This document shows, in pieces, positions 10,703-21,806 of a stretch of 41,152 bases of DNA. Position numbers and translations under genes: made by a program. The stretch covers positions 248,647-289,798 of the forward strand of contig CAJJDN010000152.1 of the NCBI GenBank assembly GCA_905182985.1. Direction: 5' to 3'. This stretch comes from Paramecium sonneborni. Lineage: Eukaryota > Ciliophora > Oligohymenophorea > Peniculida > Parameciidae. Under the pieces are notes generated by a model. The model saw only the letters and a list, made by a program, of their open reading frames with translations. It was not told the DNA's origin and made no database searches. The first letter of the stretch is position 1, and the number at the start of each line of letters is the position of its first letter.

Positions 10703-11899
10703 TCATAATTAATTTTTAATATCTAAATCTAATAAAATCGTCATAGAATGGCTCAATTCTGCTTAATTTAATAATTTTAGTTATTTAGAAAATGTAACTG
10801 GCCAATATTAAGAACTAGCTTTTTATTAAGGCAAGAGGGAACAATATTTATAAGCCTTTGCTATAAGTTCACTACAAAAGTAACCTTTATTGATTAATCC
10901 ATTGCTTTATTATTGTAACAATTTCATAATATTTAATTAAAATTCCTAACCATAAACTTTCTTAATAGTATATATAATACTTCAATAAATTCTTAAATCT
11001 TTGAATTTATAAATTCTCTATCTACATTTAATAATTTCCTATAATTAATCTTTTTATATTGAGTATTTAATTTAAGAAAGAATTTCCAAAATTCAAAATC
11101 AACTCCCTAAAATTAAATTTAATTTTACAATATTATTTTTTACATCTACTACCATAATTTCATTATGTTCTTTTTTACGAATTATGAGTCCCACATGGTC
11201 AAATTAAGAACTTGTAATTGCTCTTTGTAATTTAGCTAAATAGTTATCAGTTCTTTTTTAAATTAAATATTAAATTACTAAAAAAGTAGAATATCTCCTG
11301 TTTCTGCCCAATCCAGAAATTCATTCTCAGTCACAAAATCTGTTCCAAAATATATATCTTTAATAATTATTTTTCTATATTAATTCCTAAACTTTTCCTC
11401 TATCATTCTCAAGCATTAATACCATAATTTACCTTATATTTCATCATTAAATTTTAAAAAAATTACCTTACCTATCTAGAAAAAGTCAAGTTTAATTAGT
11501 TGTAAGGAATTTTTATTACACTTTGTAATATAGATAAACTATTACTTAAATCAAATTATATCCTAAATATTTTAAATTAAAAATTAGATTCCATATTTAA
11601 TCTTCTAGAATTACTAATTTCTCTCTAGTTAATTAGATATTAGATTTCTTGAAACTTCCATTATTTATTTTTACTGCAATGAATCCCTATTTGATTATTG
11701 TATTTCCTAGTGAATAATTAATAAATTTTTCTAAAGGAGTTTGGCAAATTAAAGTTTAAATTGCAAAGCTCTATTAAAAATTAAATTGCTATTATTTTAT
11801 TTGATTTTCAATTTATTATGGAGATTAATGGATGAAATCTTCAAATTTCACTTAATTATTTAATGCTTTAATTTGTGAAAAGGATTGACTTCTCTTCAT
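10703..11899 (-). CDS. PH-like domain fused to permuted NlpC/P60-type cysteine peptidase, 367 aa
   Basis: ATG at 11899, TGA at 10705-10703. Four introns restore one frame of 368 codons: 11521-11545 (25 nt), 11253-11278 (26), 11107-11128 (22) and 10961-10980 (20). Each starts GT and ends AG (AAG or TAG). Residues about 1-60 are Gln-rich. About 60-170 resemble a pleckstrin-homology domain (QGFIAVKINNGSFKKSNIQL, REKLVILEDQ, SLQLIKLDFFQIGKVIF, ending GKLWYQCLRMIEE), which would bind membrane lipid. The C-terminal half has the marks of circularly permuted papain-like amidases/peptidases (YiiX/DUF830 type): ETGDILLF, then FDHVGLIIRKK with the likely catalytic His, and last GYFCSELIAKAYKYCSLL with the likely catalytic Cys. 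Order His before Cys is the permuted arrangement. Role inferred: lipid-directed cysteine hydrolase. Intact, so probably functional. Confidence 0.75.
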
Positions 11900-11951
11900 A
11901 TAAATTAATTTTAATTATTATTATCATAAATATTTAGCTATATAAAAAAAA

Positions 11952-13467
11952 ATGATTAATGTTTTAGAATAAAGCTTACCAAAAGAACTCTTTGAATTGA
12001 CTAATTAAAGACTGCCAAAATATAAGAATCGTGTAAATATTTGTTCAATTAAGAATAATCATAAAAAAGAAGATTTTTGAGAAAATTAAATTTTTTTGTT
12101 GGATAAGGTTAATATATGGTATTAAAATAAAATAAAGATATCACAAATAAATTTTTAATAAATAAAACTAATATAGACGATTATTAATATCCCTTAAGAG
12201 CTAAAATCTAAGTATTTTCCACAGTCTGTAATTATAGAACTATTTAAAAAGATAGGGTAGTGATAGTAAATTTAATTTTATGAGAAACTCTCTATAGAGA
12301 TTTATTAATAATCCAATAAAAGACACAAAATGAATTGTTATACAAATGAACTGATGATTAATTTATATTTAATTCAAGAATTTATCTAGTAGAAATGAAT
12401 ATATTAAATGTGCAGGATAGTTAATTATTAATTGTTTACTTTTATTTTGGATATAAAATAATAATTGAAGAGAATTCCTTCATAAATTCTAGATTATAAT
12501 TACTTAAATTTATAAATTATCAATAAAAGAAATAAAACCAATTTATTGTTTAAAGGATTATAATTTTTGTAGAAATATAGTATTAAAGATATTTATTGGC
12601 AAACTAGTTCTAAAAGCGGATATATATCTCATAAATAGAGCTTTATTAAATGTATTAATAGATCTGTAAATTTTATCAATAAAATTGAGAATAATGATAA
12701 AAATTTAACCTTGTTTTATTAAAAATTATTACTATAACTAATCTACTACATACAAGATAGATTATAAAGTAGATTTTTTTTAGATTGATGTTACAATTAC
12801 TTTGAATCAGAAAGATTATATAATTGAATTAATGTAAATTGTAAAAAGATTCTTACCCTAATAGTCCTAATAAAGACTTGATTTAGGAATTCAGGAATTA
12901 AATCATAAATATTAGAATTTATAATTAGGAATAGTTTAGAGAAAAAAAATGATGAACAATCTTACAGATGCGATATATATTTGAAGAATTTATTAACTAT
13001 AAGTAATGGTGTATAAATAAATATTCTAAATTTGTTTTATAGCTAGATTTTTTTTTAAAGTTGTTGATCAAATGATATAATTTATTTTAGTTAAAGATTT
13101 AAATATTTTAATTGATAGATGTAAATTGAAATCGAAATTATTTTTTTTTGAGGTGATGAATATTTATTTTATAAATTTCATGAAAAATAAATTCCTTTAA
13201 GTTAAATTTATTTGGCATCCTCATTCGATTAATCCAGATATCAAAGTATTTTTTTCATTTCAAATTTTATTATTTTAATTAAAGTAGAATTAAGCTTTAA
13301 TGATTATCTTTTAATAATCAGCCACATTTATTTAAAATTAAATTTTAGATATAAATTCAAATGGGATAATGGAAAGGTTGTAAAATAAATTAAAATAGAA
13401 AAATTTTATTAAACAATTAAAAAGATCAATAATAAAATAAAAATATTATTATGAATATTTAAATTGA
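11952..13467 (+). pseudogene. Long unknown gene with three in-frame TGAs and a later frame shift
   Basis: From ATG at 11952 one frame runs 279 codons to TGA at 12786-12788 and is interrupted only by TGA at 12078, 12261 and 12396. Around each stop the protein reads on in frame: MINVLEQSLPKELFELTNQR, HKKEDF/TGA/ENQIFLLDKVN, FPQSVIIELFKKIGQ/TGA, YEKLSIEIYQQSNKRHK, QEFIQQK/TGA/IYQMC, KYSIKDIYWQTSSKSGYIS. After 12788 coding-like text continues in other frames (SYPNSPNKDLIQEFRNQI). A last clean frame spans 13060-13467 (KFIWHPHSINPDIKVFFSFQ, FIQNQILDINSNGIMERL), ending TGA 13465-13467. No domain recognised. The pattern fits point nonsense mutations of TAA/TAG Gln codons in a gene no longer selected. 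Confidence 0.5.
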
Positions 13468-13614
13468 ATATCTTCATCAATAAGAAATCTATATAAAGTG
13501 TAAGTAATAATAAAATTATAATAAAAATCGCAATAGTTTTGGATAAAATAAAATTAGGATATTAAAAATATTATAAATAAATTACTAATTGGATAATAAA
13601 TTAAAAATAACTTT

Positions 13615-16600
13615 TCAATGTATTTTATTTTACTGTTCTATTAATATGAATCTTTGAAGAGGATTATCAAAATACTTATTTTGTTCTCTTTATTTTTCTA
13701 ACATTTTCTTTTTAATGTAATTGTGATGTATCTTTTATATATATTCAATCATATCTACAATTAAACTTGAGGATAATATTAATGAAAATAAATAAATATG
13801 TATCCATCCAATAAGTAAAAATTAATTTTTATTGTAATCAAAACTATAAAGTAAAAATGAGCTAAATATTACTATTAATAATGATTCTCTTAATATTAAT
13901 TTAACCAAATCAAAGTTGGAATTTAAGGGTCTAAATTTATATAAATATATTAAATAAAATAAGGATTAGACGGACAATAATATTGATTGGATTTACGGAT
14001 AATTCATACAAATTACAATAATAAAAATGTAGAATTTGATTCTGAAAATTTAAAAGGATTTGAAATTAATTGCCCAAAATTGAGTTTTAGATCCTAAATA
14101 GAAATATTTCCATTTAGATATATTTCTTATAGAAGCAGAAGTGATTGAAAGCATTTTCAAGCAACAAAATAATATCATAATAAGTGCAATAGCAGCATTA
14201 ATTGAATTGAAGAACTCAAAGACACTTTAGAAAGTATAATCTGGAAATTATATAAAAGTGCTAAAGGATAATTGATGTAATATAGTAAAATATAATTAAA
14301 ATATTCCAAGAGAAAAGTAATTATTTTTAATTTTCAAACATTAAAATTATACTTTGGCTTGAAATATTGAAAGTAATTTTAAGAATTTAAGTTTCTATTA
14401 ATACTTTAGATAGTAATTTGACAATTTCTAATTTATTATTTATGAGGAAATGGCAGAGCAAATTATATATGTAAGCAAGGATGCTAAAAGTGAAAAGTAG
14501 CAACTTTTAGCATTTATTAAATAAAATGAGTTTAAGGCGTAATTTGAATTAAAATTGGATGATTTTTTCTTTTTGTAAGGCAAGAGGCCACCATTTAATT
14601 ATGTAATAATTTCATCAACTTTAAAATAATCTAATATTGGTTGTAAAGAAACTTTGGTGTAAGTGTCAAGAAATAATCGTAAATGAGGTGGAAATTAATA
14701 TTACATAAAACGAATATAGGATAAAGATTATAATAAATCTAGAAGATTGAGTATCATCAACATATTTCCTGTTAACAAAGCTAAACCTGCAATACTTGCC
14801 ATTGAATACATCATGGCATCATTTAATTTAACAATAGTTACTACTTATTGTTTTGTAGATTCTGAAATAACAAAAGGATTTCCCAGAGAAATGTTCTTAT
14901 TAAAATTTAATAGACCTTAATCATATTAATCAAATATCTAAAATTTAGAGATTTCAACCTCTAATATTGGATTTTCAATTGATTATTAAAAATAAATAAT
15001 TATCTAATAGATTGGATTATTTAAATCAATAGTAAGATTTTATATTGGAATGATAGTAAGTTCATGTGTTATTTCTGGAGATATTTTAAAAACTATAATT
15101 TCTTATAATTAAGATGGATAAATTAATTTAACTTACTATGTAAAAGTCAATTCAATAATTTGAGTTTAATTAGCTTTATCAGAAAGACTAATTAAATTGA
15201 AATCAGATGGTTTAATAAATGAACATGTAGTTAATTAGCCTTCTATATTAATACATTAAAAAGATTGTTCAAGTTAACATAAAGATGAACATCCATCTCC
15301 TCCATGATTATTTCCGTCATCACATTCTTCATAAAAGCTATTTAATTATCCATTTCCACATTAGTTCACACAAATATTATCTATTAATATATAATTTTAA
15401 TAGCATCTAATACTAGTATTATTTATATTGTAAAGTGAATCTATTAGAGGATATTCATTATTATTATTATAAATAATTGAATTAATTTATTTGCATTAAG
15501 ATGTAAAATTATCCAGAATAAATAGATTTTAATCGCATTAATTACAAATATTATTTTTTGTGCATGATATACATCCATAAGAACATGAATATTGACATTA
15601 ATAACATCCATCAAATGGAATATCATTTCCATCATCACATTCCTCATATTCAGGTGTAATAATTGAATCACCGCATATTGGTTAGCAAAGTCCATCAATT
15701 AATTGAAATGGATAAATGCAAGAAACACATTAATGTTGGTTACATATTTGACAATTAATTTAACAAAATGAGTAAGAACAATCAACACAATTATTATTGG
15801 AAAGATCATCACATTATTCATTAGACATTAGAGCTACTTATTGATCTCCACATCTTTATTCACATAAACCTTCTATAAGATTCCATCCTTATAAACATTC
15901 AATACAATATGAATTCTAACAAATTATACATTCTAATTAACAACTACTTTAACATTTATAACATCCATCAAATGGAATATTGTTACCATCATCACATTTT
16001 TCATCTGCTATTATTAATTAATCTCCACAATTAGGTATACATTTAAATTATATAATCTTATAGCCAGGATTGCACTAATAACATTTACCAAATTAACAAT
16101 TTAAGCATTCATCAGAACAAATGAATTTACAATTCATACATCCATCATTAAATTGATAATTACCATCATCACATTCTTCTTATAATGTAATAATTTAATC
16201 ACCACAAATAGATTAACAATCATTAGATAAAATATCAAAATAATAACCCTTACTATTTTAACAATCCTGAATCTTTTTCAATGTATCATATTATTCTATA
16301 TCATTAGAATTTTATTAAACTAAACATTTACCAAAATAGCAGTCTTAACAATCTAAGGAACATTCAAATTTACAATTATAACATCCATCATTAGCAATAT
16401 CATTACCATCATCACATTCCTCATATGCTTATTCTATTTTATTACCACAAATTGGAATGCAATCCTATTACACTATATCAAATTACCAACCTAATTCACA
16501 AAAAAAACATTATTAATTTATCATTTTTAAACATCCTAATTTCGCTGGTTCTATTATATCCTAATTTTAATAATATACATTAAAATCGAATATACTTACC

Positions 16601-17541
16601 TCATTGCTTCCAACATTTTCCATAAAAATTAAAGAAATAGACAATTAATCACTTTTATGATTATGGATATCAATCTCTATATTATATACCCACCATCTTA
16701 ACGAATTACATTTAGAATATAATATTAAATTATTATTAACTGGCCATAAAGTTGAGAAATCATTAATTTTAATTTCTATTCTATAAGGTTAATTCTCAAA
16801 GATTAGTTTAAATTAAAATCTGACTCTCGTTGGATAAGGTATAAGCACATATTTTTACATTCGATAATTATTAAAGTAGGATTAAAATGACATTCTAAAA
16901 TCTAAATAATATTTATCCCATATAATACATTTAAATGTTTAACTATTTAATCCAAAATTTATTTGATTCCATTCGTTTTATTTATAATATAGACTTGAAT
17001 CTAATAGTATCCATTTATTATTTGACCCTGGTTAACAATAATCTTTATCTTCTAAACAATTTTATAAATAAATTTAAATTGCAAAAATACCCCACCAGCT
17101 TTCTGAATTAGAACAACCATTTGGTAATTTGGTAACTTATAAAGATAGAAACCCTGATTTACTGGTATGAAAATAACCTACCTCTAAATTAACAGGTTAT
17201 GGAATAGATGGAACAATATCAATATTTTATATTACGTCATCCAATTACACACTAAATGTTTATATACAAATTGAGAAAATTGCTTGAATTTTAAAAGTCA
17301 CTTGATAATGATTTTCAAGATAGTAATAATTTTGAAGTACTGTTTGATCTTTAAATTTACCTTACCCTCCTAAATAGATTTCTTAATTGTAAGCATTGGT
17401 CCCTGATTAACCATCTTAAATGCACCATTCTCAATATTAATTATATTAATTACTATTTGATATTGTGTTATAATCCTCTAATTAAAACAATTTAGATCCT
17501 AAAGATTGGAGAACTAAATAAAATATGCAAAGTGATTTCAT
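13615..17541 (-). CDS. Large DUF4215 cysteine-rich membrane protein, about 1,300 aa
   Basis: ATG 17541, TGA 13617-13615; 1,309 codons in one frame. The N-terminus is a signal peptide (MKSLCIFYLVLQSLGSKLF). Residues about 37-390 form Trp/Gly-containing extracellular domains. From about residue 400 Cys-rich modules follow, with five copies of a CDDGN...DGC motif (EECDDGNDIANDGC, EECDDGNYQFNDGC, EKCDDGNNIPFDGC, EECDDGNDIPFDGC, EECDDGNNHGGDGC) and one degenerate copy (EQCDDLSNN). This is the DUF4215 signature, common in ciliate surface proteins. The last about 400 residues contain many hydrophobic segments (SMASIAGLALLTGNMLMIL, INAAIALIMILFCCLKMLS), so the C-terminus is multi-spanning. One TGA interrupts at codon 37 (17433-17431). 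It disappears if 17430-17453, a 24-nt GT...GAG segment, is an intron; the frame is kept. The stretch 17542-17928 before it holds only weak frames. Confidence 0.8.
17430..17453 (-). other. Proposed 24-nt intron containing the in-frame TGA
   Basis: On the minus strand this segment begins GTAATT and ends TTGAG. Its length is a multiple of three and it contains the only TGA of the 1,309-codon frame, so splicing would join ISN to KWC without changing frame. Length fits the 20-28 nt introns elsewhere in the window, but the GAG acceptor is unusual. Alternative: a nonsense mutation. Confidence 0.4.
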
Positions 17542-17928
17542 CTTTACAAAAATTATGAATTAAATATAATCAAATAAATTATATATTGTTGCTAGCTATA
17601 TTTCTAGTTCCTCTTCTAAAAGGAGTAGAATTGAGAGTTATTTTATCAAAATACATATTTCTTTTTGCTTTCATAATCAAAACTCATTGTCTGAAGACAT
17701 AATAATTATAAAACAAAACTTTATTTATTTTTACTTCATGATAGCAATCCCGATCTAATTTTATCATCATCTTTACTCTAATCAGGTATTCTACTCGATA
17801 ATCTTTAAAACATTCTTAACAATTATTAGAAAATAATATTGAAAATTCAAATAAATATACATGACATCAATTCATTCAACTTCAAAAAACCCAGATATAT
17901 ACGATACTTTGATTACAATAGTTTGCTT

Positions 17929-18252
17929 ATGAAGAATTTTCCTTCAATATTAATATTTAACATTATCAATACTTATATTTTAATCAAATATACTATTTAT
18001 TATTTCCTCCTCATTATTTTTACTGTTTTTATTATATCTTTTATATAATCTGAATACTTTGATACATAATATATTGATTGTTAAAATTAAAATGATTAAA
18101 AAGAACTAGCAAATTGTTAACAATAGCTATCGTATTAATATGGAATGAAAAAGTATGATATAAATAAGATTGAATCACAAAAATCTTATTTCATTTTTTC
18201 AATAGTTTATTGTGAATCATTTACAGTTTCTTATCATATCATTAAAAACTGA
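17929..18252 (+). CDS. Small membrane/secreted hypothetical protein, 107 aa
   Basis: ATG 17929, TGA 18250-18252, no internal TGA. Residues 1-45 are strongly hydrophobic (FPSILIFNIINTYILIKY, then YYFLLIIFTVFIISFI), one or two membrane segments or a signal anchor. The remainder is hydrophilic and Gln-rich with a few Cys (EYFDTQYIDCQNQNDQKEL, then ANCQQQLSYQYGMKKYD). The frame is open upstream to about 17690 without another ATG, so the true start could lie farther 5'. No family recognised. Divergent from the DUF4215 gene, about 390 bp away. Confidence 0.45.
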
Positions 18253-18729
18253 CTTTATGATTATTGATATAAAGTTGAGTTTACTTTCAAAATGATTTAT
18301 ATAAATTAACTTTATTAATATAATTAATTAATAAATGAAAACAAATTTTATCATATTATTGTTGCATGAATCCATATAAAAATATCGATACTTCATACCT
18401 TAGAAAATCTAAGTTATGAAGTACTATTTTCGAAACAGGATTGGGTATTGTAATGAAAATCTAAATATTTTTATAATAGTGCAAAAAAGATTTGAATAAA
18501 AATTTTTCAATTTAGCATTAAAGAGTTTTAATAACAGAAATAAGATTTTATCATAAAAAAGTTAATAATAAATTTTACAAAGACAAAAGTCAAACAAATT
18601 AAAATAGGTGGAATTTTAGTATCTCCACAATTCTCTTCATTTTTTGATGCATGAGGTAGTTTAATTATCAAAAATCTTAATTCATTTAATTATTAAATTG
18701 TAATAAGCCTAAAACAACCTCCATAAAAT
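18253..18729. other. Non-coding stretch with a strong hairpin
   Basis: No protein-like frame on either strand. Its one notable element is the inverted repeat at 18389-18423, listed separately. Confidence 0.4.
18389..18423. repeat. 35-nt inverted repeat (hairpin)
   Basis: The left arm TACTTCATA-C-CTTAG pairs with the right arm CTAAG-T-TATGAAGTA around a 5-nt loop AAAAT. That is 14 base pairs with a single C/T mismatch. It stands alone in AT-rich non-coding DNA between two plus-strand genes. It could be a 3' end structure, a protein-binding palindrome or a small RNA hairpin. No matching copy was noticed elsewhere in the window. Confidence 0.6.
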
Positions 18730-19178
18730 ATGTATTATATAATAGCAACAAAAGAAGCCCTTTTAAAGTTAACTGCAGTGTTTAAGTACAGTATTAAATA
18801 CTTATTTAAACAAAGTAATTATTTTTCTTAACACTTTTATTTATATGATATAGCTATGTATTATGGTATTTCAATTCATTAGATTTTATTACGAAAGCTT
18901 GTCTAATTATTCTAATATAAAATAAAAACTTTTGGAGGCTTTTATCTACTGATTGGAAAATGTAAAAGAAAATTTTAAGATCTTTTAATTTATCTACTAT
19001 CAATAGCACTTATAACAAGACTTTTTAATCTTTTTCAGAGTTAATTTAGCTGATAGTTAATTAGAAATCTTTATCTATCCTTATTTCAGTGGAAGGCATT
19101 TATTTCTATGATTATCTTTGCAGAATACCTATGTAAAATAGGATCTATTATTATTCCAAAGTTGTTGAATTTTAATGA
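18730..19178 (+). CDS. Small hypothetical membrane-associated protein
   Basis: ATG 18730 gives 107 codons to TGA 19051-19053: MYYIIATKEALLKLTAVFKY, SIKYLFKQSNYFSQHFYLYD, IAMYYGISIHQILLRKLVQL, GGFYLLIGKCKRKFQDLLIY, LLSIALITRLFNLFQ. Past that stop a neighbouring frame continues with convincing text (KSLSILISVEGIYFYDYLCR, IPMQNRIYYYSKVVEF) to TGA 19176-19178. Removing 19040-19056 (GT...TAG, 17 nt) would join them, but that is shorter than any secure intron here. A one-base change is equally possible. Several amphipathic or hydrophobic helices; no family recognised. Confidence 0.45.
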
Positions 19179-19331
19179 TCTAACAAATTTTAGAATAATA
19201 TTAATTTTTTTCATCTCTTTAACATAAGTTGGATGATATATAAATTCTAAAATTTTTATGTTTGACTCAAAATTTATGAATCTTTTTCATTTTGACAAAA
19301 AATTAATAAAATATGTTAAGAAAGAATAATA

Positions 19332-19414
19332 TTAAAAAATAATCCTTATTTTTAATTGTTAACTCAAAAATTTATGAATCTGCATTTGCTTGATAATTTA
19401 AGGATTATTTTTAA
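19332..19414. repeat. Inverted repeat with 14-bp perfect arms
   Basis: AAAAATAATCCTTA (within 19332-19348) is repeated as its reverse complement TAAGGATTATTTTT (within 19399-19414), spacer about 50 nt. Inside and beside it a direct repeat of about 16 nt occurs (TCAAAATTTATGAATC near 19266, and with one extra A near 19363). It lies in non-coding DNA just before a broken gene. Small relic of a transposon-like insertion or a chance AT-rich palindrome. Confidence 0.45.
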
Positions 19415-19442
19415 ATAGGATTGCAACAAGATTTTTTATGAT

Positions 19443-21460
19443 TTGAAGAAAAATTCAGTTTGCTTATTATATCACTCTTTCTTTCCCTCATTGGAGAAAA
19501 TTTTAGAAAAAAATTATAAAAAAAATAGAAAAAAGTAATTGAATTACTTGGGAATCCTAAAATATATATAAGGAATTTTGTTATTGTTAATTAAAAAATT
19601 GCTGATGAATTTATAAAGCTAATTAAATAAATTCGAATTTAAATCTAAGCAATCGAGGATCAGTATAATGGCTTATTATTTATAATTAAGGTGGTAAAAT
19701 TATCATAAGAAAAAGTTATAGAAGTGAAGAAGTTATTAGGTAAATTACTACAATACATTATTTACTTTGGAAAACTTGATCAATTTCAAATATATTAATA
19801 AGAAATTTATATTAATTTCAAATAATGACTTTGATATAGATTTTAAGAATTTATTGAAATCTTTGAACAACCAGAATGACAAATATGATTAGAATTAAAT
19901 CAAGATTTATCTTAACCGACAAGGATAAACAAATTGCTTAGACAAAAACAATTATTTCTGAACTAATTGTGGTTTTAGGAAATACATTAAACAGTTAGAA
20001 ATCTGAAGATAAATGAAAACTTACTAAATATGTAAATGCAGATTTTGAAGAAAGATTGGTAGACTTAAAATGATAGGATCGCAAGTGAAATGGAATAAAT
20101 TTTGAAGAGAATCAATTAATTGTAAGAATAAATTGCCCATAAGACTAATCTTAACAAATTAGAAATATTAGTGAAATGGGTTAATAACTTAGATTGATTA
20201 TGGATTTTGTTAATCAAATAAAAAAAATTTATTTGGAATTCATAATGTCATGAAAGAGTAACTAAACAGTTTGAGAAATGACATCAAATTTTTGAGAGGA
20301 AAATCTGTTGAAATACTACTTGAAATTAGAAAGTGGAAAACATTGAAAGAAACTGCATATAAAAATCTTAAGTTATTTATGTGCCATTAAATACTTAAGA
20401 ATAAGGGTGAAAAGAATTAAGTACTTTGATGAATTTAGAACAGCTCGATGAGAATAAAATGGGTTTTTATATCAAGAAAAAACAGTACTGTTAATATATG
20501 GTATAGCTGGTTCAGTTAAAAGGAAAATAGCCAAGAAAAAATAAGAATTTATATAGAAATTGCACGAGCTTGATAAAAAAATAAACAATTAAGTGCTTCA
20601 TCCCTATTTATATTTCATTATCTTCTTTAAAATTAAGTTTCAAAGCAGTTAAAGAGATAATTAGAAATTTTTACAAGTATTACTTGTATGGATTGATTTG
20701 CACCTAAAGAAAAAAAATATTTAAAGAAATTTAGCTACTAAAGGAATATCTAAATATATGAATAGAAAATATAAATAAAAAAATAATATAAGAATAATAA
20801 TAAGTTTGAATAATGTTGGGGAAAGCTCTAGTAATCATTTTAAAAATTAGAAGGATCAAAGTTGAAAACTGAGACTCTTTTGAATTAAAAATAAATAAAA
20901 AGCATTTTTCGCATTTCTAAAAGTTGAGTTTTTGTAGTAAAAAGTAATGAAGCTCTAAGAAGTCTTAGTATAAATTTAGAGAAATTCTGGAGAATTGAAA
21001 AGTATGAAAATATGATGAAGTAGATAGTTTAAGTATTATCTTAAATGATATTTAAAGCGATTGAGAATTGAAATTTAAACCTTCCAAAATCAATTTATTT
21101 GATACTATTCTTGAATAATAACCAAATGAAGAAACCAATTCTAAAAAGAATTAAAAAATTAAGCAAAGACCTCTCTCATAAGTTGTTGAAAGAGTAAAAA
21201 ATATTTTTCTAAAATAGGTTACTCTCTGGAGAAGACTTTATACTGGCTTTTATGATTAAAACAAAAAAATTATTTAGATGTCCTTGGATAAGGCTGCTGA
21301 AAAAGTTGGCATTTCTAACAAAACATTAGATGATTATCCATTATAAATTCGATATGGAAAATGATATGGATTCGACTTCAAGAAAAATAGCAATGAGGGC
21401 ATTAGTAAATTGAGATAATTTGTAAAATCAAAAAAAGAAAATAAAAATAATGATACATGA
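19443..21460 (+). pseudogene. Large ciliate-type gene of unknown function, broken
   Basis: An open frame follows a TGA at about 19440 without ATG and reads FEEKFSLLIISLFLSLIGEN, KKVIELLGNPKIYIRNFVIV, FIIKVVKLSQEKVIEVKKLL. From about 19810 the coding text moves between frames with several TGAs (DFDIDFKNLLKSLNNQNDKY, GFLYQEKTVLLIYGIAG, RNLATKGISKYMNRKYKQ). The last part is one frame from about 21050 to TGA 21458-21460, with in-frame TGAs at SD/TGA/ELKFKP and RYGK/TGA/YGFDFK. It contains KINLFDTILEQQPNEETNSK, WRRLYTGFYDQNKKIIQ and MSLDKAAEKVGISNKTLDDY. That C-terminal block looks like a conserved domain, but I cannot name it. The N-terminus is missing and at least four breaks are present, so it is a relic. 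Confidence 0.55.
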
Positions 21461-21806
21461 AAAAAATATTAAGCACATACATCCACTTTATGACTAAATA
21501 TATTTATTAGTTCTTTCACAATATTAATTTTCTTTATTTTAATAACTTCAATTTTTCTTAATTTTTATCAAATTATAATCATTCATTGTTGTATATAACA
21601 TTTTTTTTTTGATTTTATTTCTATGTAAATTTCAATTAGTTTTTTGATTCTATTTTTATGTGAAAAAATCTGATTAACCAAAAATTTTCACTCTATTTCT
21701 TTTAATTCAGTAACATAAGCATTAACTACATTAAGAAACCTATTTTAATCTATTTAATTTAAGATAGCATTAATATGAATAAGATGTTTTGTATTAATTT
21801 ATTAAA
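21461..21806. other. AT-rich spacer leading into the duplicated block
   Basis: No supported gene. Position 21592 begins the exact 1,489-bp repeat. A T10 run lies at 21601-21610. Confidence 0.4.

Noticed and set aside
10741..11810. Plus-strand frame of about 350 codons without TGA
   Set aside because: It is the complement of the PH/permuted-peptidase gene, which has recognisable motifs, matching introns and a balanced composition.
15444..15698. 84-codon minus-strand frame that is open in the standard code
   Set aside because: Lies in another frame of the DUF4215 gene; a shadow of its repetitive coding sequence.
13615..17541. A frameshift in the C-terminal part of the DUF4215 gene near 14.3 kb
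   Set aside because: First reading suggested it, but coordinate checks at several codons showed one continuous frame from 17541 to 13615.
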